From Nitrososphaerota archaeon (GTDB taxonomy: Archaea; Thermoproteota; Nitrososphaeria; Nitrososphaerales; Nitrosopumilaceae): a stretch of 32,575 nucleotides of DNA. Shown piece after piece: positions 24,643-32,513 of this stretch (positions are counted from its first letter, which is position 1; every line of letters starts with the position of its first letter). The notes under the pieces are model-generated. The model was given only the letters and a program-made list of their open reading frames with translations. It made no database searches and had not been told where the DNA came from. A program made the position numbers and the translations under genes. The stretch spans positions 1 through 32,575 of the forward strand of contig JADFLH010000014.1 of the NCBI GenBank assembly GCA_022564515.1, in the 5' to 3' direction.

Positions 24643-24747
24643 ATGTAATATCTGCCTGATTTCTTGATAATCTGATTCGTATTTTTGTATCTTCTGGATG
24701 ATTACTGCCAAATCCTTAAGTACAATTCTAAGAATTTTTTGATCCCT

Positions 24748-27741
24748 GTGAAAAAACCATTCATTGTCGCATTATTTTCCCTAATCCTATTGATGCCTGC
24801 TCTTGGTAATGCACAAAACTCGGATAGAATTTCACTTTTGGATAATTTTGGCTCTTTTGACAAGGGAGAAAGTCTTTTTATCTTTGGAAGTCTTGCAATG
24901 GTGCTTCCTGACGCATTCTTAATTTTGCAAATCATTAATCCCAACGGAGATCTTTGTCAGATTCAACAATTAACCCCCTTACCCAACGGCTTGTTTGTTA
25001 CAGAATCAATACCTCTAAAAGGCAAGGTTTGTGGCAAAAGCGGTGAATATGAAATAAAAATCTTTTATGGTGATTATTTTAAACAATCATCTTTTACAGT
25101 TTCTTCCTCAATTTACCAAGAACCTGATGGTTCAAAATATTTTGATTTGGCTACTAATTTAGTTTCTGAAAAAATCAATTCAGTTCAAGAAAAAACAAAT
25201 GCAAGCTTGGAAGAATTTACGGCTAAATTAGAAACTTTGAATTCTACTCCTTCCACTAACACCATAAATGAATTGGAAGAACTTTATGTTGACTTGTGGA
25301 GTTCGTTTTTTGTTGAAGAGGATCTTTTTGAACTTGATCCAGCATTTAGGCCACCTATTACATCTTTCTTAGACTCTACTTCTGAATTGATTGAAAACGG
25401 AAAAATCTCTTTTGATGTTGCAAAGGCTATTGATGAGGAAATATTTTCATCTGTTTTCTATTATGAAATTGGTAACACCAATACTGCTATCCATAAATTA
25501 AACGACGTTTTTGTGTCTATAAAGAATGTTAATCCCATTAAAATTGAAACAAAACACACTCTTACATTTCAAGAATTAGAAGACCTTCTTCTAAATTTGA
25601 TGACAAAGAATTTTTCTCTAATGAATAGAAACGTCAAAGAAGAAATTGCTTTTATCTTTGCCCGTGGGACTGGTCCAATTTACTCTGCTGAATTAAATGA
25701 GCTAGTAGATCTTCTTTCTAAATCAAGATATCTTGATGTCATTACAAGAAAACAAAGCCCGCTTTTCAAACTTGTTCAAATAGAGTGGGAATCGACCAAA
25801 TCCTCTCTGACAAAAAAAGACTCGATTGAAGAATTAGTGGAACCAATAGACAAGGTTTCAAAACTTCATCAGGCAGCCTTGCTTCTCAGGGAACTTGAAA
25901 ATGTTGACCGATTCATTACATCTGATAAGAAAAGTAACTCTGAGCTTGCAAATCTCATTATGCCTGAATGGAAAAATCTGGCCTCTAGTTTAGAACAGGC
26001 AACATCTGTAGACAATATTTTGGATTCTGAGATAGAAATCAAAAACATGAAAAATGTAATTGATGCTTCGTCAAGAATATCTAAAGCAGTTGAAATTTCT
26101 CAAAAAAGTAATATTGGTTCTTACTTGATTGATGGATGGGAATCACTTCTAGTCAAAGTAGAAAACGCAAACTCTGTAAATGAAATCTTGGAAATCGTTT
26201 CGGAATTTGATAAATCCATTAACGAAATGAGAGAAAAACGAAGCCCAATATCGATTTTAAAATTTGAATATGAAACAATGAAACATAAAGCCGAAATTCA
26301 AGCTGATCAAAAAAATCTATTTCTCATAAACAATGCTTTGAAAATTCTAGATACTGCTAAAAAAATGGCAGATGGCAATCCTACTGTTAGTAGAATTGAT
26401 AGAATTGAAGTATTGTTAACTTGGGCTAGTGAAATAGCTCCTGAAATTAAACAAGATTTGAATTCATATTCAAAAGATGCATTCAAAGTTAGGGCTAGTG
26501 ACATTTTACAACGAGCTAAATCAATTGAAAACTTGGCTGATCTAAGCTTACGTAAGAACAGATTCCTACCCGGATATATTGACTATATTGATTCAATGAA
26601 AGAAAGAATTAACGTTGCAAGAGATCTCGTAATAAGAAATGATCTTGATTCTGCAGACAATATGGTACGTGATTTATTTTCAGAATGGCGTCAAGTCTCA
26701 AATGCATATGTAGATGATCCATTTGGTTCTGATGTTGGTTATAATGCAGATGAACTTAAAAGAATTGAATATCGAAAACAACTTGATTATCTTTCTGAAA
26801 CTGTTTCCAATTTCTATAATGCTGATTTTGCTCAATATTCCGATGAATTTGTAAAGATGACTAATGATGCATATGAGCTAATTGATTATAGTAACTTTAT
26901 AGATGCAGAATCAAAGCTCAGCGAAATTCGCCAATATCTGAGTGAATATCTTCCACTGAATAATGCCAATATTTTCTATGATATCAGATATGACCAGGAA
27001 AAAGACATTTGGATAATTGACGGTGCTGTAAACAAACCTGATGGTTTAAGGAAAAAAGACAGGAGGCAAAATTTGTATTTGACAATTAATGATGGAGCGG
27101 GCGAAATTCACAGCACACTAAAATTTACAGATAACAGAGATGGTGAATTTTTTACACAGTGGCAAGCACCAACTAAACCTGGATTGTATGTCGTAACTTT
27201 GCAATTTATGAATTATAAAGCCTCCCAAATTGTTAACATTGAAGAGAAAATTGAAAGGAGCTATTCTGATATAGAACTTGATAGTGTGGAACTCGCAAGA
27301 GAATTTGAGGAGCTTGAAGTATTCATTGAAAAATTTGGCGGCGAAAAATACAAAGGCAATTCAAAATTTGAATCCATTATTAACGAAATTAAAATTGGCC
27401 TAGCTGATAGAGATTCTGAAACTGTCAAGAAAAACCTTCAAGAACTTAGGAAATTCATTGAACGACATCTGCCAATAAGATCAAAATATGCTGTCATTAA
27501 AGCCGAATACTCTGATGACAAGTTGATAATTTCAGGCCAAGTGTACAAACAACTTTCCTTCAGAGAAGACCTGTTTGTAGATATTTTTGACCAAAAAGGA
27601 AATCACATAGAAGAAATTGCCTTTGATGATCAGGGCGGGCGCTTTAATGAGGTTTTGTCCATTCCCCTTACTCGTGGGACCTATGTTGCACAGTTAGAAT
27701 TCCATGATCTTATTGTTACTGATTTTTTTACAGTACTTTAG
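24748..27741 (+). CDS. giant secreted protein with Ig-like domains and long helical region
   Basis: From the GTG at 24748 the protein is 997 aa and begins with a clear signal peptide (VKKPFIVALFSLILLMPALG, cleavage near NAQN). The frame is open further upstream to 24685, but that would put 21 polar residues before the signal. Residues about 28-105 form an Ig-like domain (FDKGESLFIFGS). A helix-rich region of about 600 residues follows (about 110-690). Then come two helix-plus-Ig modules: helical to about 740 with Ig 741-834 (with start at 24748, about 720-813), then helical with a final Ig ending at the C-terminus. The domain order suggests a long filamentous surface protein. There is no TM at the end. 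Confidence 0.82.
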   Translation: MKKPFIVALFSLILLMPALGNAQNSDRISLLDNFGSFDKGESLFIFGSLAMVLPDAFLILQIINPNGDLCQIQQLTPLPNGLFVTESIPLKGKVCGKSGEYEIKIFYGDYFKQSSFTVSSSIYQEPDGSKYFDLATNLVSEKINSVQEKTNASLEEFTAKLETLNSTPSTNTINELEELYVDLWSSFFVEEDLFELDPAFRPPITSFLDSTSELIENGKISFDVAKAIDEEIFSSVFYYEIGNTNTAIHKLNDVFVSIKNVNPIKIETKHTLTFQELEDLLLNLMTKNFSLMNRNVKEEIAFIFARGTGPIYSAELNELVDLLSKSRYLDVITRKQSPLFKLVQIEWESTKSSLTKKDSIEELVEPIDKVSKLHQAALLLRELENVDRFITSDKKSNSELANLIMPEWKNLASSLEQATSVDNILDSEIEIKNMKNVIDASSRISKAVEISQKSNIGSYLIDGWESLLVKVENANSVNEILEIVSEFDKSINEMREKRSPISILKFEYETMKHKAEIQADQKNLFLINNALKILDTAKKMADGNPTVSRIDRIEVLLTWASEIAPEIKQDLNSYSKDAFKVRASDILQRAKSIENLADLSLRKNRFLPGYIDYIDSMKERINVARDLVIRNDLDSADNMVRDLFSEWRQVSNAYVDDPFGSDVGYNADELKRIEYRKQLDYLSETVSNFYNADFAQYSDEFVKMTNDAYELIDYSNFIDAESKLSEIRQYLSEYLPLNNANIFYDIRYDQEKDIWIIDGAVNKPDGLRKKDRRQNLYLTINDGAGEIHSTLKFTDNRDGEFFTQWQAPTKPGLYVVTLQFMNYKASQIVNIEEKIERSYSDIELDSVELAREFEELEVFIEKFGGEKYKGNSKFESIINEIKIGLADRDSETVKKNLQELRKFIERHLPIRSKYAVIKAEYSDDKLIISGQVYKQLSFREDLFVDIFDQKGNHIEEIAFDDQGGRFNEVLSIPLTRGTYVAQLEFHDLIVTDFFTVL

Positions 27742-27765
27742 GCATTCCTTTTTGATACGCTAAAT

Positions 27766-27975
27766 TTACTTTTTTAGAATTGGTTTGCCTTTAGCATCGT
27801 CTTCACGTTCTTCATCAAATGGATCTTGGTGAGAAGCATCTTTGTGCATATAGCTATGAATCTCTCCCTCCTTTTTTCTACAGAATTTTTTATGAACCGC
27901 TTCTTCAATTTTCAAGGTATCTTCATTTTCGTGAAACAGTCGTTTTCCACAATCTTTACAAATAATTTCAGGCAT
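27766..27975 (-). CDS. small Cys/His-rich protein (69 aa)
   Basis: A 69-residue protein starting MPEIICKDCGKRLFHENEDT, with CKDCG, then HKKFCRKK after a 20-residue helix. The CxxC-H-C spacing could bind one zinc. A hydrophilic acidic tail (DPFDEEREDDAKGK) follows. I do not recognise a family. It converges on the 997-residue surface protein gene and diverges from the alpha/beta hydrolase gene. Confidence 0.65.
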   Translation of the reverse strand: MPEIICKDCGKRLFHENEDTLKIEEAVHKKFCRKKEGEIHSYMHKDASHQDPFDEEREDDAKGKPILKK

Positions 27976-28007
27976 GGGCCTTGTCTGCCTTCAAATATAT
28001 TTAGATG

Positions 28008-28027
28008 TTAACATTTGATACGAACTG
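28008..28027 (+). repeat. intergenic 20-mer repeat, copy 1
   Basis: TTAACATTTGATACGAACTG occurs here, at 29314-29333 and at 29623-29642, always on the plus strand and in gaps between genes. This copy is in the divergent gap before the hydrolase gene. Confidence 0.88.
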
Positions 28028-28075
28028 TAAGAGTTTTAATGAAATAATAATCAAATATTGAAAATTACGATCATG

Positions 28076-28086
28076 CTTAAATAAAA
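28076..28086 (+). promoter_or_regulatory. TATA box of the alpha/beta hydrolase gene
   Basis: CTTAAATAAAA is centred about 31 bases before the ATG at 28112, placing transcription start within a few bases of that ATG. This is also why ATG 28112 is preferred over TTG 28106. Confidence 0.45.
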
Positions 28087-28111
28087 ATCTCCGATCTAAT
28101 GTATCTTGGGC

Positions 28112-29257
28112 ATGAGACTAAAACAATTATCCTTCAAGAATTATCTGGTACCTTTCTCTTTCATTCTTCTAATTCTATCAATTGGAATTATACCGACTTT
28201 ATCATTTGGTGGCCTCATAGATTTTCCATTAAAACAGATGAAAGCTGGTGTAGCACCAGAAGATGTGGTATGTAGATTTGGACTAACTATGATGATTCGT
28301 GATACAGGAGCAGCAGCATGCGTTTTTCCAACATCAGAGGACAGATTAGTTGATGTTGGATGGACAGTGATTGCTGAAGGTCTTCCAATGATTAAAGAAA
28401 TGGTGGAAGAAAAAACAATAGAAATTGATGGACTTACTATTTCCTACAAAGAAGGAGGCTCACCAGATTCCCCAACTATACTTTTGCTGCATGGTTTTCC
28501 TACATCATCATACATGTTTCGAAATCTAATTCCAGCTCTTGAAAACGAGTTTCACCTAATTGCGCCAGACTATATAGGTTATGGAAAAAGCTCCATGCCT
28601 TCAGTTGATGAATTTGAATATACATTTGATAATCAAGCAGATATTGTAGACAAGCTCACTGAGAAACTAGGTCTTTCAGAGTACAGCATATATGTTATGG
28701 ATTATGGTGCACCAGTTGGATTTCGACTTTTCGACAAACACCCTGAAAGAATTCAAGCAATTATAGTACAAAACGGTAATGCCTATGAAGAAGGACTAGA
28801 AGAATTCTGGGATGATTGGAAAGTATGGTGGAATGATAAAACAGATGAAAACGAGAAAAAACTGCACTACCTTGTGGCTCCAGACACAACAAAATGGCAG
28901 TACACTTTTGGAATGAGTAATCCAAATTCAATTGATCCATCCACTTGGATTACTGATCAAGCAGGATTAGACAGACCTGGTAACGTAGCAATTCAGCTTG
29001 CAATGGCCTATGACTACAGAACTAACCTTTCATTATATCCTCAATGGCAAGAACAATTCAGAGAGCATCAACCGCCCATGTTAATTGTGTGGGGCGCAAA
29101 CGACTATATCTTTCCCGAAGCAGGTGCTCATCCATACGAACGCGACTTGAATGATGTTGAAAAACATATTCTTGATACAGGTCACTTCGCCCTAGAAGAC
29201 CACCTTGATTTTATAGCTGAAAAAATTTCCAACTTTTTGAATTCAAGATTGCAATAA
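28112..29257 (+). CDS. exported alpha/beta hydrolase fused to an EDVVC domain
   Basis: A 381-residue protein with three parts. A signal/anchor sequence comes first (about 10-32). A short domain follows with QMKAGVAPEDVVCRFG and TGAAACVFP, shared with the secreted protein at 15717-16037. Then comes an alpha/beta hydrolase (about 100-381). It has an HGFP oxyanion motif (LLLHGFPTSSYMFR), a nucleophile elbow VMDYGAP with Asp near 197, an acid Asp near 331 (WGANDYIFP) and His near 358 (DTGHFALEDH). An Asp nucleophile is the mark of haloalkane dehalogenases and epoxide hydrolases, not Ser esterases. The substrate is unknown. Located on the cell surface or outside, by its signal. Confidence 0.87.
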   Translation: MRLKQLSFKNYLVPFSFILLILSIGIIPTLSFGGLIDFPLKQMKAGVAPEDVVCRFGLTMMIRDTGAAACVFPTSEDRLVDVGWTVIAEGLPMIKEMVEEKTIEIDGLTISYKEGGSPDSPTILLLHGFPTSSYMFRNLIPALENEFHLIAPDYIGYGKSSMPSVDEFEYTFDNQADIVDKLTEKLGLSEYSIYVMDYGAPVGFRLFDKHPERIQAIIVQNGNAYEEGLEEFWDDWKVWWNDKTDENEKKLHYLVAPDTTKWQYTFGMSNPNSIDPSTWITDQAGLDRPGNVAIQLAMAYDYRTNLSLYPQWQEQFREHQPPMLIVWGANDYIFPEAGAHPYERDLNDVEKHILDTGHFALEDHLDFIAEKISNFLNSRLQ

Positions 29258-29308
29258 TTACTGAAAGGCGTTCCCTTAGAATGAATTTGTTGCTATAATA
29301 CTATTGTA

Positions 29309-29333
29309 AATAATTAACATTTGATACGAACTG
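29309..29333 (+). repeat. intergenic 20-mer repeat, copy 2 (25-base identity with copy 3)
   Basis: Contains the 20-mer at 29314-29333 plus five extra bases, AATAA, upstream that are also present in copy 3. It lies about 50 bases past the hydrolase stop and about 108 bases before the small Cys-rich gene at 29441. Confidence 0.88.
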
Positions 29334-29440
29334 TTAATTGTAATTATTCGTAAAATCAAAATACTGATTGAGACATCTGGTTAAGTGACCATCGTTAGTC
29401 AATGTGAACCAATAATAGTAACTTGGTCCATCAGAAAGAT

Positions 29441-29575
29441 ATGGGTAATATGATAGAAGGCGATGTATATCGTTGCGAAGAATGTGCTCTTGAACTTAAA
29501 GTCACAAAGCCGTGTGACGAAGAAGATTGTGACCTAATTTGTTGTTCAAAACAAATGAAAAAAGCTGGATCATAG
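29441..29575 (+). CDS. small Cys-rich protein (44 aa)
   Basis: An ATG at 29441 gives 44 codons ending in TAG. The peptide MGNMIEGDVYRCEECALELK has a CxxC, followed by PCDEEDCDLICCSKQMK with four more cysteines. The pattern resembles small rubredoxin/desulfoferrodoxin-N-like metal sites (YRCEECxLELxV ... CCGKPM). I do not claim iron binding, only a likely metal site. The Cys spacing supports a real gene. It lies between repeat copies 2 and 3. Confidence 0.68.
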   Translation: MGNMIEGDVYRCEECALELKVTKPCDEEDCDLICCSKQMKKAGS

Positions 29576-29617
29576 AATAAACTCTAACTGATAGTTGAAA
29601 TATTCGACAAAATTGAT

Positions 29618-29642
29618 AATAATTAACATTTGATACGAACTG
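29618..29642 (+). repeat. intergenic 20-mer repeat, copy 3
   Basis: Shares 25 bases with copy 2 and 20 with copy 1. It lies 43-48 bases past the stop of the 44-residue Cys-rich protein and about 78 bases before the start at 29720. Confidence 0.88.
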
Positions 29643-29719
29643 ATTTACTAGATAACTAGCATGGGTTAAATTCACTTTTTTTAACACATTTAGATGTTTA
29701 ACTTTATCTAGATAATAAT

Positions 29720-29845
29720 ATGACCGAATCTTATCTAATCCCATTTGCTTTTTGGTCGGCAGTAACTGGAATTTTAATAGTAATTTCTGGTTTAAGTTAT
29801 AGAACTTATCTTAGGAGAAGGAAAAATGAGACATCTGCGCCTTGA
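29720..29845 (+). CDS. single-helix membrane mini-protein (41 aa)
   Basis: An ATG at 29720 opens 41 codons: MTESYLIPFAFWSAVTGILI, a hydrophobic helix ending VISGL, then a basic tail RTYLRRRKNE. The frame overlaps the start of the DUF99 gene (ATG 29826) by 20 bases, which suggests translational coupling. A TATCTAGATAATA sequence lies just before the ATG. No family is recognised; the positive-inside tail indicates the C-terminus is cytoplasmic. Confidence 0.5.
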   Translation: MTESYLIPFAFWSAVTGILIVISGLSYRTYLRRRKNETSAP

Positions 29846-30392
29846 GAAAAAAGGATTAAGAGGACTTGCAATAGCGGAAAGTTTCAAACAAAATTCTGAA
29901 AAGTCAATTTTAGCCGGCATAGTAATGAGACGAGATTTTATGATTGATGGTTTTGTTTTAGGAACTGCCACTCTATCTGGAAATGATGCAACAGATGAAA
30001 TTATTCGAATGTATGAAAAATTGGCAAGACCCGATATTAGCTATGTTCTGATTTCTGGAATAATAATTTCAATGTACAATATGGTGGATATAAAAAAAAT
30101 TCATGAAAAATTGCAGTTGCCAGTTATTGGAGTAACCTATCAAGATTCGGCCGGTATTGAAACAGCGATAAAAAAACACTTTTCTGATCCGGCAGAAAAA
30201 ATTGAAGAATACAAAAAACTTGGACAACGAGATAAGATCACTCTAAAAACTTCACATGATATCTTTGTGCGAAAAGAGGGATGCACATTATCTGAAACAA
30301 CACAACTGCTAAACACCTTGACTATTCAAGGATCGCTTCCAGAGCCAATAAGGGTTGCACAATTGCTCGCAAAAACATTACTTAAAAACTAG
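29826..30392 (+). CDS. DUF99 family protein (UPF0215, endonuclease V-like fold)
   Basis: An archaeal 188-residue protein of the DUF99 family, which is related by fold to endonuclease V (RNase H-like). Conserved family segments are KKGLRGLAIAESF, AGIVMRRDFMIDGFVLGTAT, YVLISGIIISMYNMVDIKKI, LPVIGVTYQDSAGIE and a C-terminal IQGSLPEPIRVAQLLA. The exact reaction is not established. The start overlaps the mini-protein gene, and the end overlaps the SDR gene by 4 bases in the convergent direction. The AGGAGAAGG just upstream of the ATG is a good ribosome site. Confidence 0.9.
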   Translation: MRHLRLEKKGLRGLAIAESFKQNSEKSILAGIVMRRDFMIDGFVLGTATLSGNDATDEIIRMYEKLARPDISYVLISGIIISMYNMVDIKKIHEKLQLPVIGVTYQDSAGIETAIKKHFSDPAEKIEEYKKLGQRDKITLKTSHDIFVRKEGCTLSETTQLLNTLTIQGSLPEPIRVAQLLAKTLLKN

Positions 30393-31150
30393 GCCTCAGA
30401 AGCAGATTTTCCACCATCGACATCAAGTATTGTTCCAGTTATCCAGTTGGCTTCATCAGAGGCCATAAACAAAACAGCATTAGCAACATCAACTGGTTCA
30501 CCAATTCTGTTTAAAGGCAATCTATCCTCAAGCACCCTTCTTGCGTTTAGATCCTCAAGATATGGTTTTATCATTCCCGAATTGATGATCCCCGGATTAA
30601 TACAATTACAACGAATGTTTCGTCTTGCATATTCTACTGCAATTGATTTTGTGAACATACTTACTGCAGCTTTGGTGGCAGAATACACTGCCAAGTGAAC
30701 TCTAGGAATGGCCCTCTCACTAGAGATTGAGCCAATATTGATGATAACGCCATTTTTGACCTCACTCATTTTTGTTAATACTGCTTTAGTTGGTTTAAAA
30801 ACACCAAGAATATTTACATTAATCAAATTATTGACTTCACTTTCTGGCATTTCATGAAAATGAATTGGATCATTTAATGCGCCTGCGCCATTTACCAAAA
30901 TATCTATCTTGCCGTATTTGTCCATAACCTGATCTACCGTTTGAATAATCTGAGCTTCATCAGTAACATCACAGGTAATTGCAACTGTATTTTTCTCGTT
31001 ACCTACATCATTTCGTACCTTCTCCAGACTTTCAAGATTTCTTCCCAAGAGAACAACCTTTGCTCCCTCTTCTACAAAACGCCTAACAATGCTTTCTCCA
31101 ATGTCACTAGAAGCACCAGTTACAATTGCAACCTTATCCTGTAACCGCAT
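30389..31150 (-). CDS. short-chain dehydrogenase/reductase (FabG-like)
   Basis: A 253-residue classical SDR. The NAD(P) site is VAIVTGASSDIGESIVRRF (8-26, TGxxxxIG) with the second-strand VVLLGRN; an Arg after the Gly suggests NADPH preference. NGAG (NAG-like) and INIGSISSE hold the conserved Asn and Ser, and VYSATKAAVSMF has the catalytic Tyr and Lys. The end has ITGTILDVDGGKSA, the usual C-terminal motif. The substrate cannot be read from the sequence. It diverges from the integrase gene. Confidence 0.94.
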   Translation of the reverse strand: MRLQDKVAIVTGASSDIGESIVRRFVEEGAKVVLLGRNLESLEKVRNDVGNEKNTVAITCDVTDEAQIIQTVDQVMDKYGKIDILVNGAGALNDPIHFHEMPESEVNNLINVNILGVFKPTKAVLTKMSEVKNGVIINIGSISSERAIPRVHLAVYSATKAAVSMFTKSIAVEYARRNIRCNCINPGIINSGMIKPYLEDLNARRVLEDRLPLNRIGEPVDVANAVLFMASDEANWITGTILDVDGGKSASEA

Positions 31151-31186
31151 ATTCTATGCCTTCATTTCTTGTCTTAAATTAATTTT

Positions 31187-31252
31187 GCATACTTGTTTAT
31201 ATGTGTCCAATTAACCACAATCTTTAAGTATGCTAAGTATGCTAAGAATACC
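31187..31252 (+). promoter_or_regulatory. integrase promoter flanked by AAGTATGC boxes
   Basis: An inverted box GCATACTT (31187-31194) lies just upstream of a TATA box TTTATATG (31196-31203). Downstream are two direct copies of AAGTATGC (31226-31233 and 31235-31242) in 9-base steps, with a degenerate third (AAGAATAC, 31244-31251). The direct copies overlap the integrase start region. A regulator or the integrase itself could bind here. Confidence 0.45.
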
Positions 31253-32513
31253 AATGATGGAACAAAAAAACATACAAAAAATAGTGCAGGGTAGCTTAGA
31301 AGCACAATTCTTAGATGAGAAATATCTTAGAACTAGGAGTGCTACAGGGCGAAAAACCAATCATAGCGCCATGAATAAATTCAAAATCTTTCTTAGAATT
31401 GAAAAAAACCTTGAAGAAAACAGGGAATTAGAACAGGTAAAATTTTTGCTTGTAGAAAGAAAAAATCTAGATCCTTTGGTTTTGTTAAAAGAGTATTACA
31501 AATACTTACGAAACTGTACGACTTCAAAAGGCAAACCACTAAGAAATGGGCCAGTTAGAACCTACATAATTATAGCAAAAGAGATTCTTCGATTCTTAGG
31601 CTGTAAGATATACAATGAGGACTTTAAGCAAGCTATTAGATTACCACCAAAACAAGATACAGCAGAAGAAGAAATTGAAAAGGAAGAATTAAGAATCCTT
31701 CTAAGAAATTCGCCTTTAGACCTTCAAGCTGTAATACTTGAAATTTTATCGGGAGGAATGAGAATAGAAGAATTAGTCCAGATAACACTAGATGATATTG
31801 ATTTTACCACAAACCCGATAACAATCAGTCTAAGAGAAGAAATCGTTAAAGGAAAAATAAAACCTAGAAAAACTCAGATTACTGGTGAAGCTGGTAACAT
31901 CTTAAAGGAATACCTGACAAAAGAATTTAGCTGGCCTAATTGGACAAAGCCAAACAAGTTTATTTTCATGCGAACGCATCAAGAAAGAATACAAATCTAT
32001 GAACGAATGATAAAAGATGAGAAAGTAAAACTAGTTCGAAGAAACAGCATAAAAAATCAAACATTACCCAAAATAAAAGACCATCTCAAAAATCTAAACG
32101 AACAACAGCTTTATGATAAGTGCGTTGAAAATGCAAAAAACAATCTTGAGCATAAGCTAGAGAGGGTTGTTGATAGCATCCCAACACTTTCGGGCAGACT
32201 TAACAACAACGTAAGAAAAATACACTTTCACGCATTAAGAGCCTGGTTTAAGACTACTATTTCTGATCAAGGTTACAGTAATTTTGGTGAAGCTTTAGAG
32301 GGCAGGGAAAGCGTAGAGTTAAGATATTACAGAAAAAACGACAAGAAAAGGAGAGCTTTGTATCTTAAGGTTGAAACAGCTTTAACAATCTCAGATTATT
32401 CGAGCATTGAAAAAAACATAACAAAAACTACGGAAGATTATAACGAGTTAAAAGAACAGTTCAATGATCTAAAAGAAAAATTTGAGAAATACGTACTAGC
32501 TAAAAACTCCTAA
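31230..32513 (+). CDS. tyrosine recombinase (integrase), archaeal
   Basis: A 427-residue site-specific recombinase. An N-terminal SAM-like DNA-binding domain (about 10-135) precedes the catalytic domain: Arg178 in LSGGMRIEELVQIT, a beta-hairpin Lys region (KPRKTQI), His334 and Arg337 in HFHALRAW, and Tyr366/Tyr367 in ELRYYRKND. The usual second His of the GH motif is replaced (LEGRES). A long insert (about 250-325) separates the Arg and the HxxR boxes. The C-terminus ends in a predicted coiled coil (IEKNITKTTEDYNELKEQF). Starts at 31230, 31239, 31254 or 31257 are possible; 31230 fits a leaderless mRNA from the TATA at 31196. Confidence 0.88.
   Translation: MLSMLRIPMMEQKNIQKIVQGSLEAQFLDEKYLRTRSATGRKTNHSAMNKFKIFLRIEKNLEENRELEQVKFLLVERKNLDPLVLLKEYYKYLRNCTTSKGKPLRNGPVRTYIIIAKEILRFLGCKIYNEDFKQAIRLPPKQDTAEEEIEKEELRILLRNSPLDLQAVILEILSGGMRIEELVQITLDDIDFTTNPITISLREEIVKGKIKPRKTQITGEAGNILKEYLTKEFSWPNWTKPNKFIFMRTHQERIQIYERMIKDEKVKLVRRNSIKNQTLPKIKDHLKNLNEQQLYDKCVENAKNNLEHKLERVVDSIPTLSGRLNNNVRKIHFHALRAWFKTTISDQGYSNFGEALEGRESVELRYYRKNDKKRRALYLKVETALTISDYSSIEKNITKTTEDYNELKEQFNDLKEKFEKYVLAKNS

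Noticed and set aside
24685-24747. Upstream extension of the 997-residue surface protein
   Set aside because: It would place a polar 21-residue stretch before a normal signal peptide; the GTG at 24748 gives a proper exported N-terminus.
28008-29642. CRISPR array
   Set aside because: Three identical 20-mers are 1.3 kb and 0.3 kb apart with genes between, no regular spacers and no cas genes.
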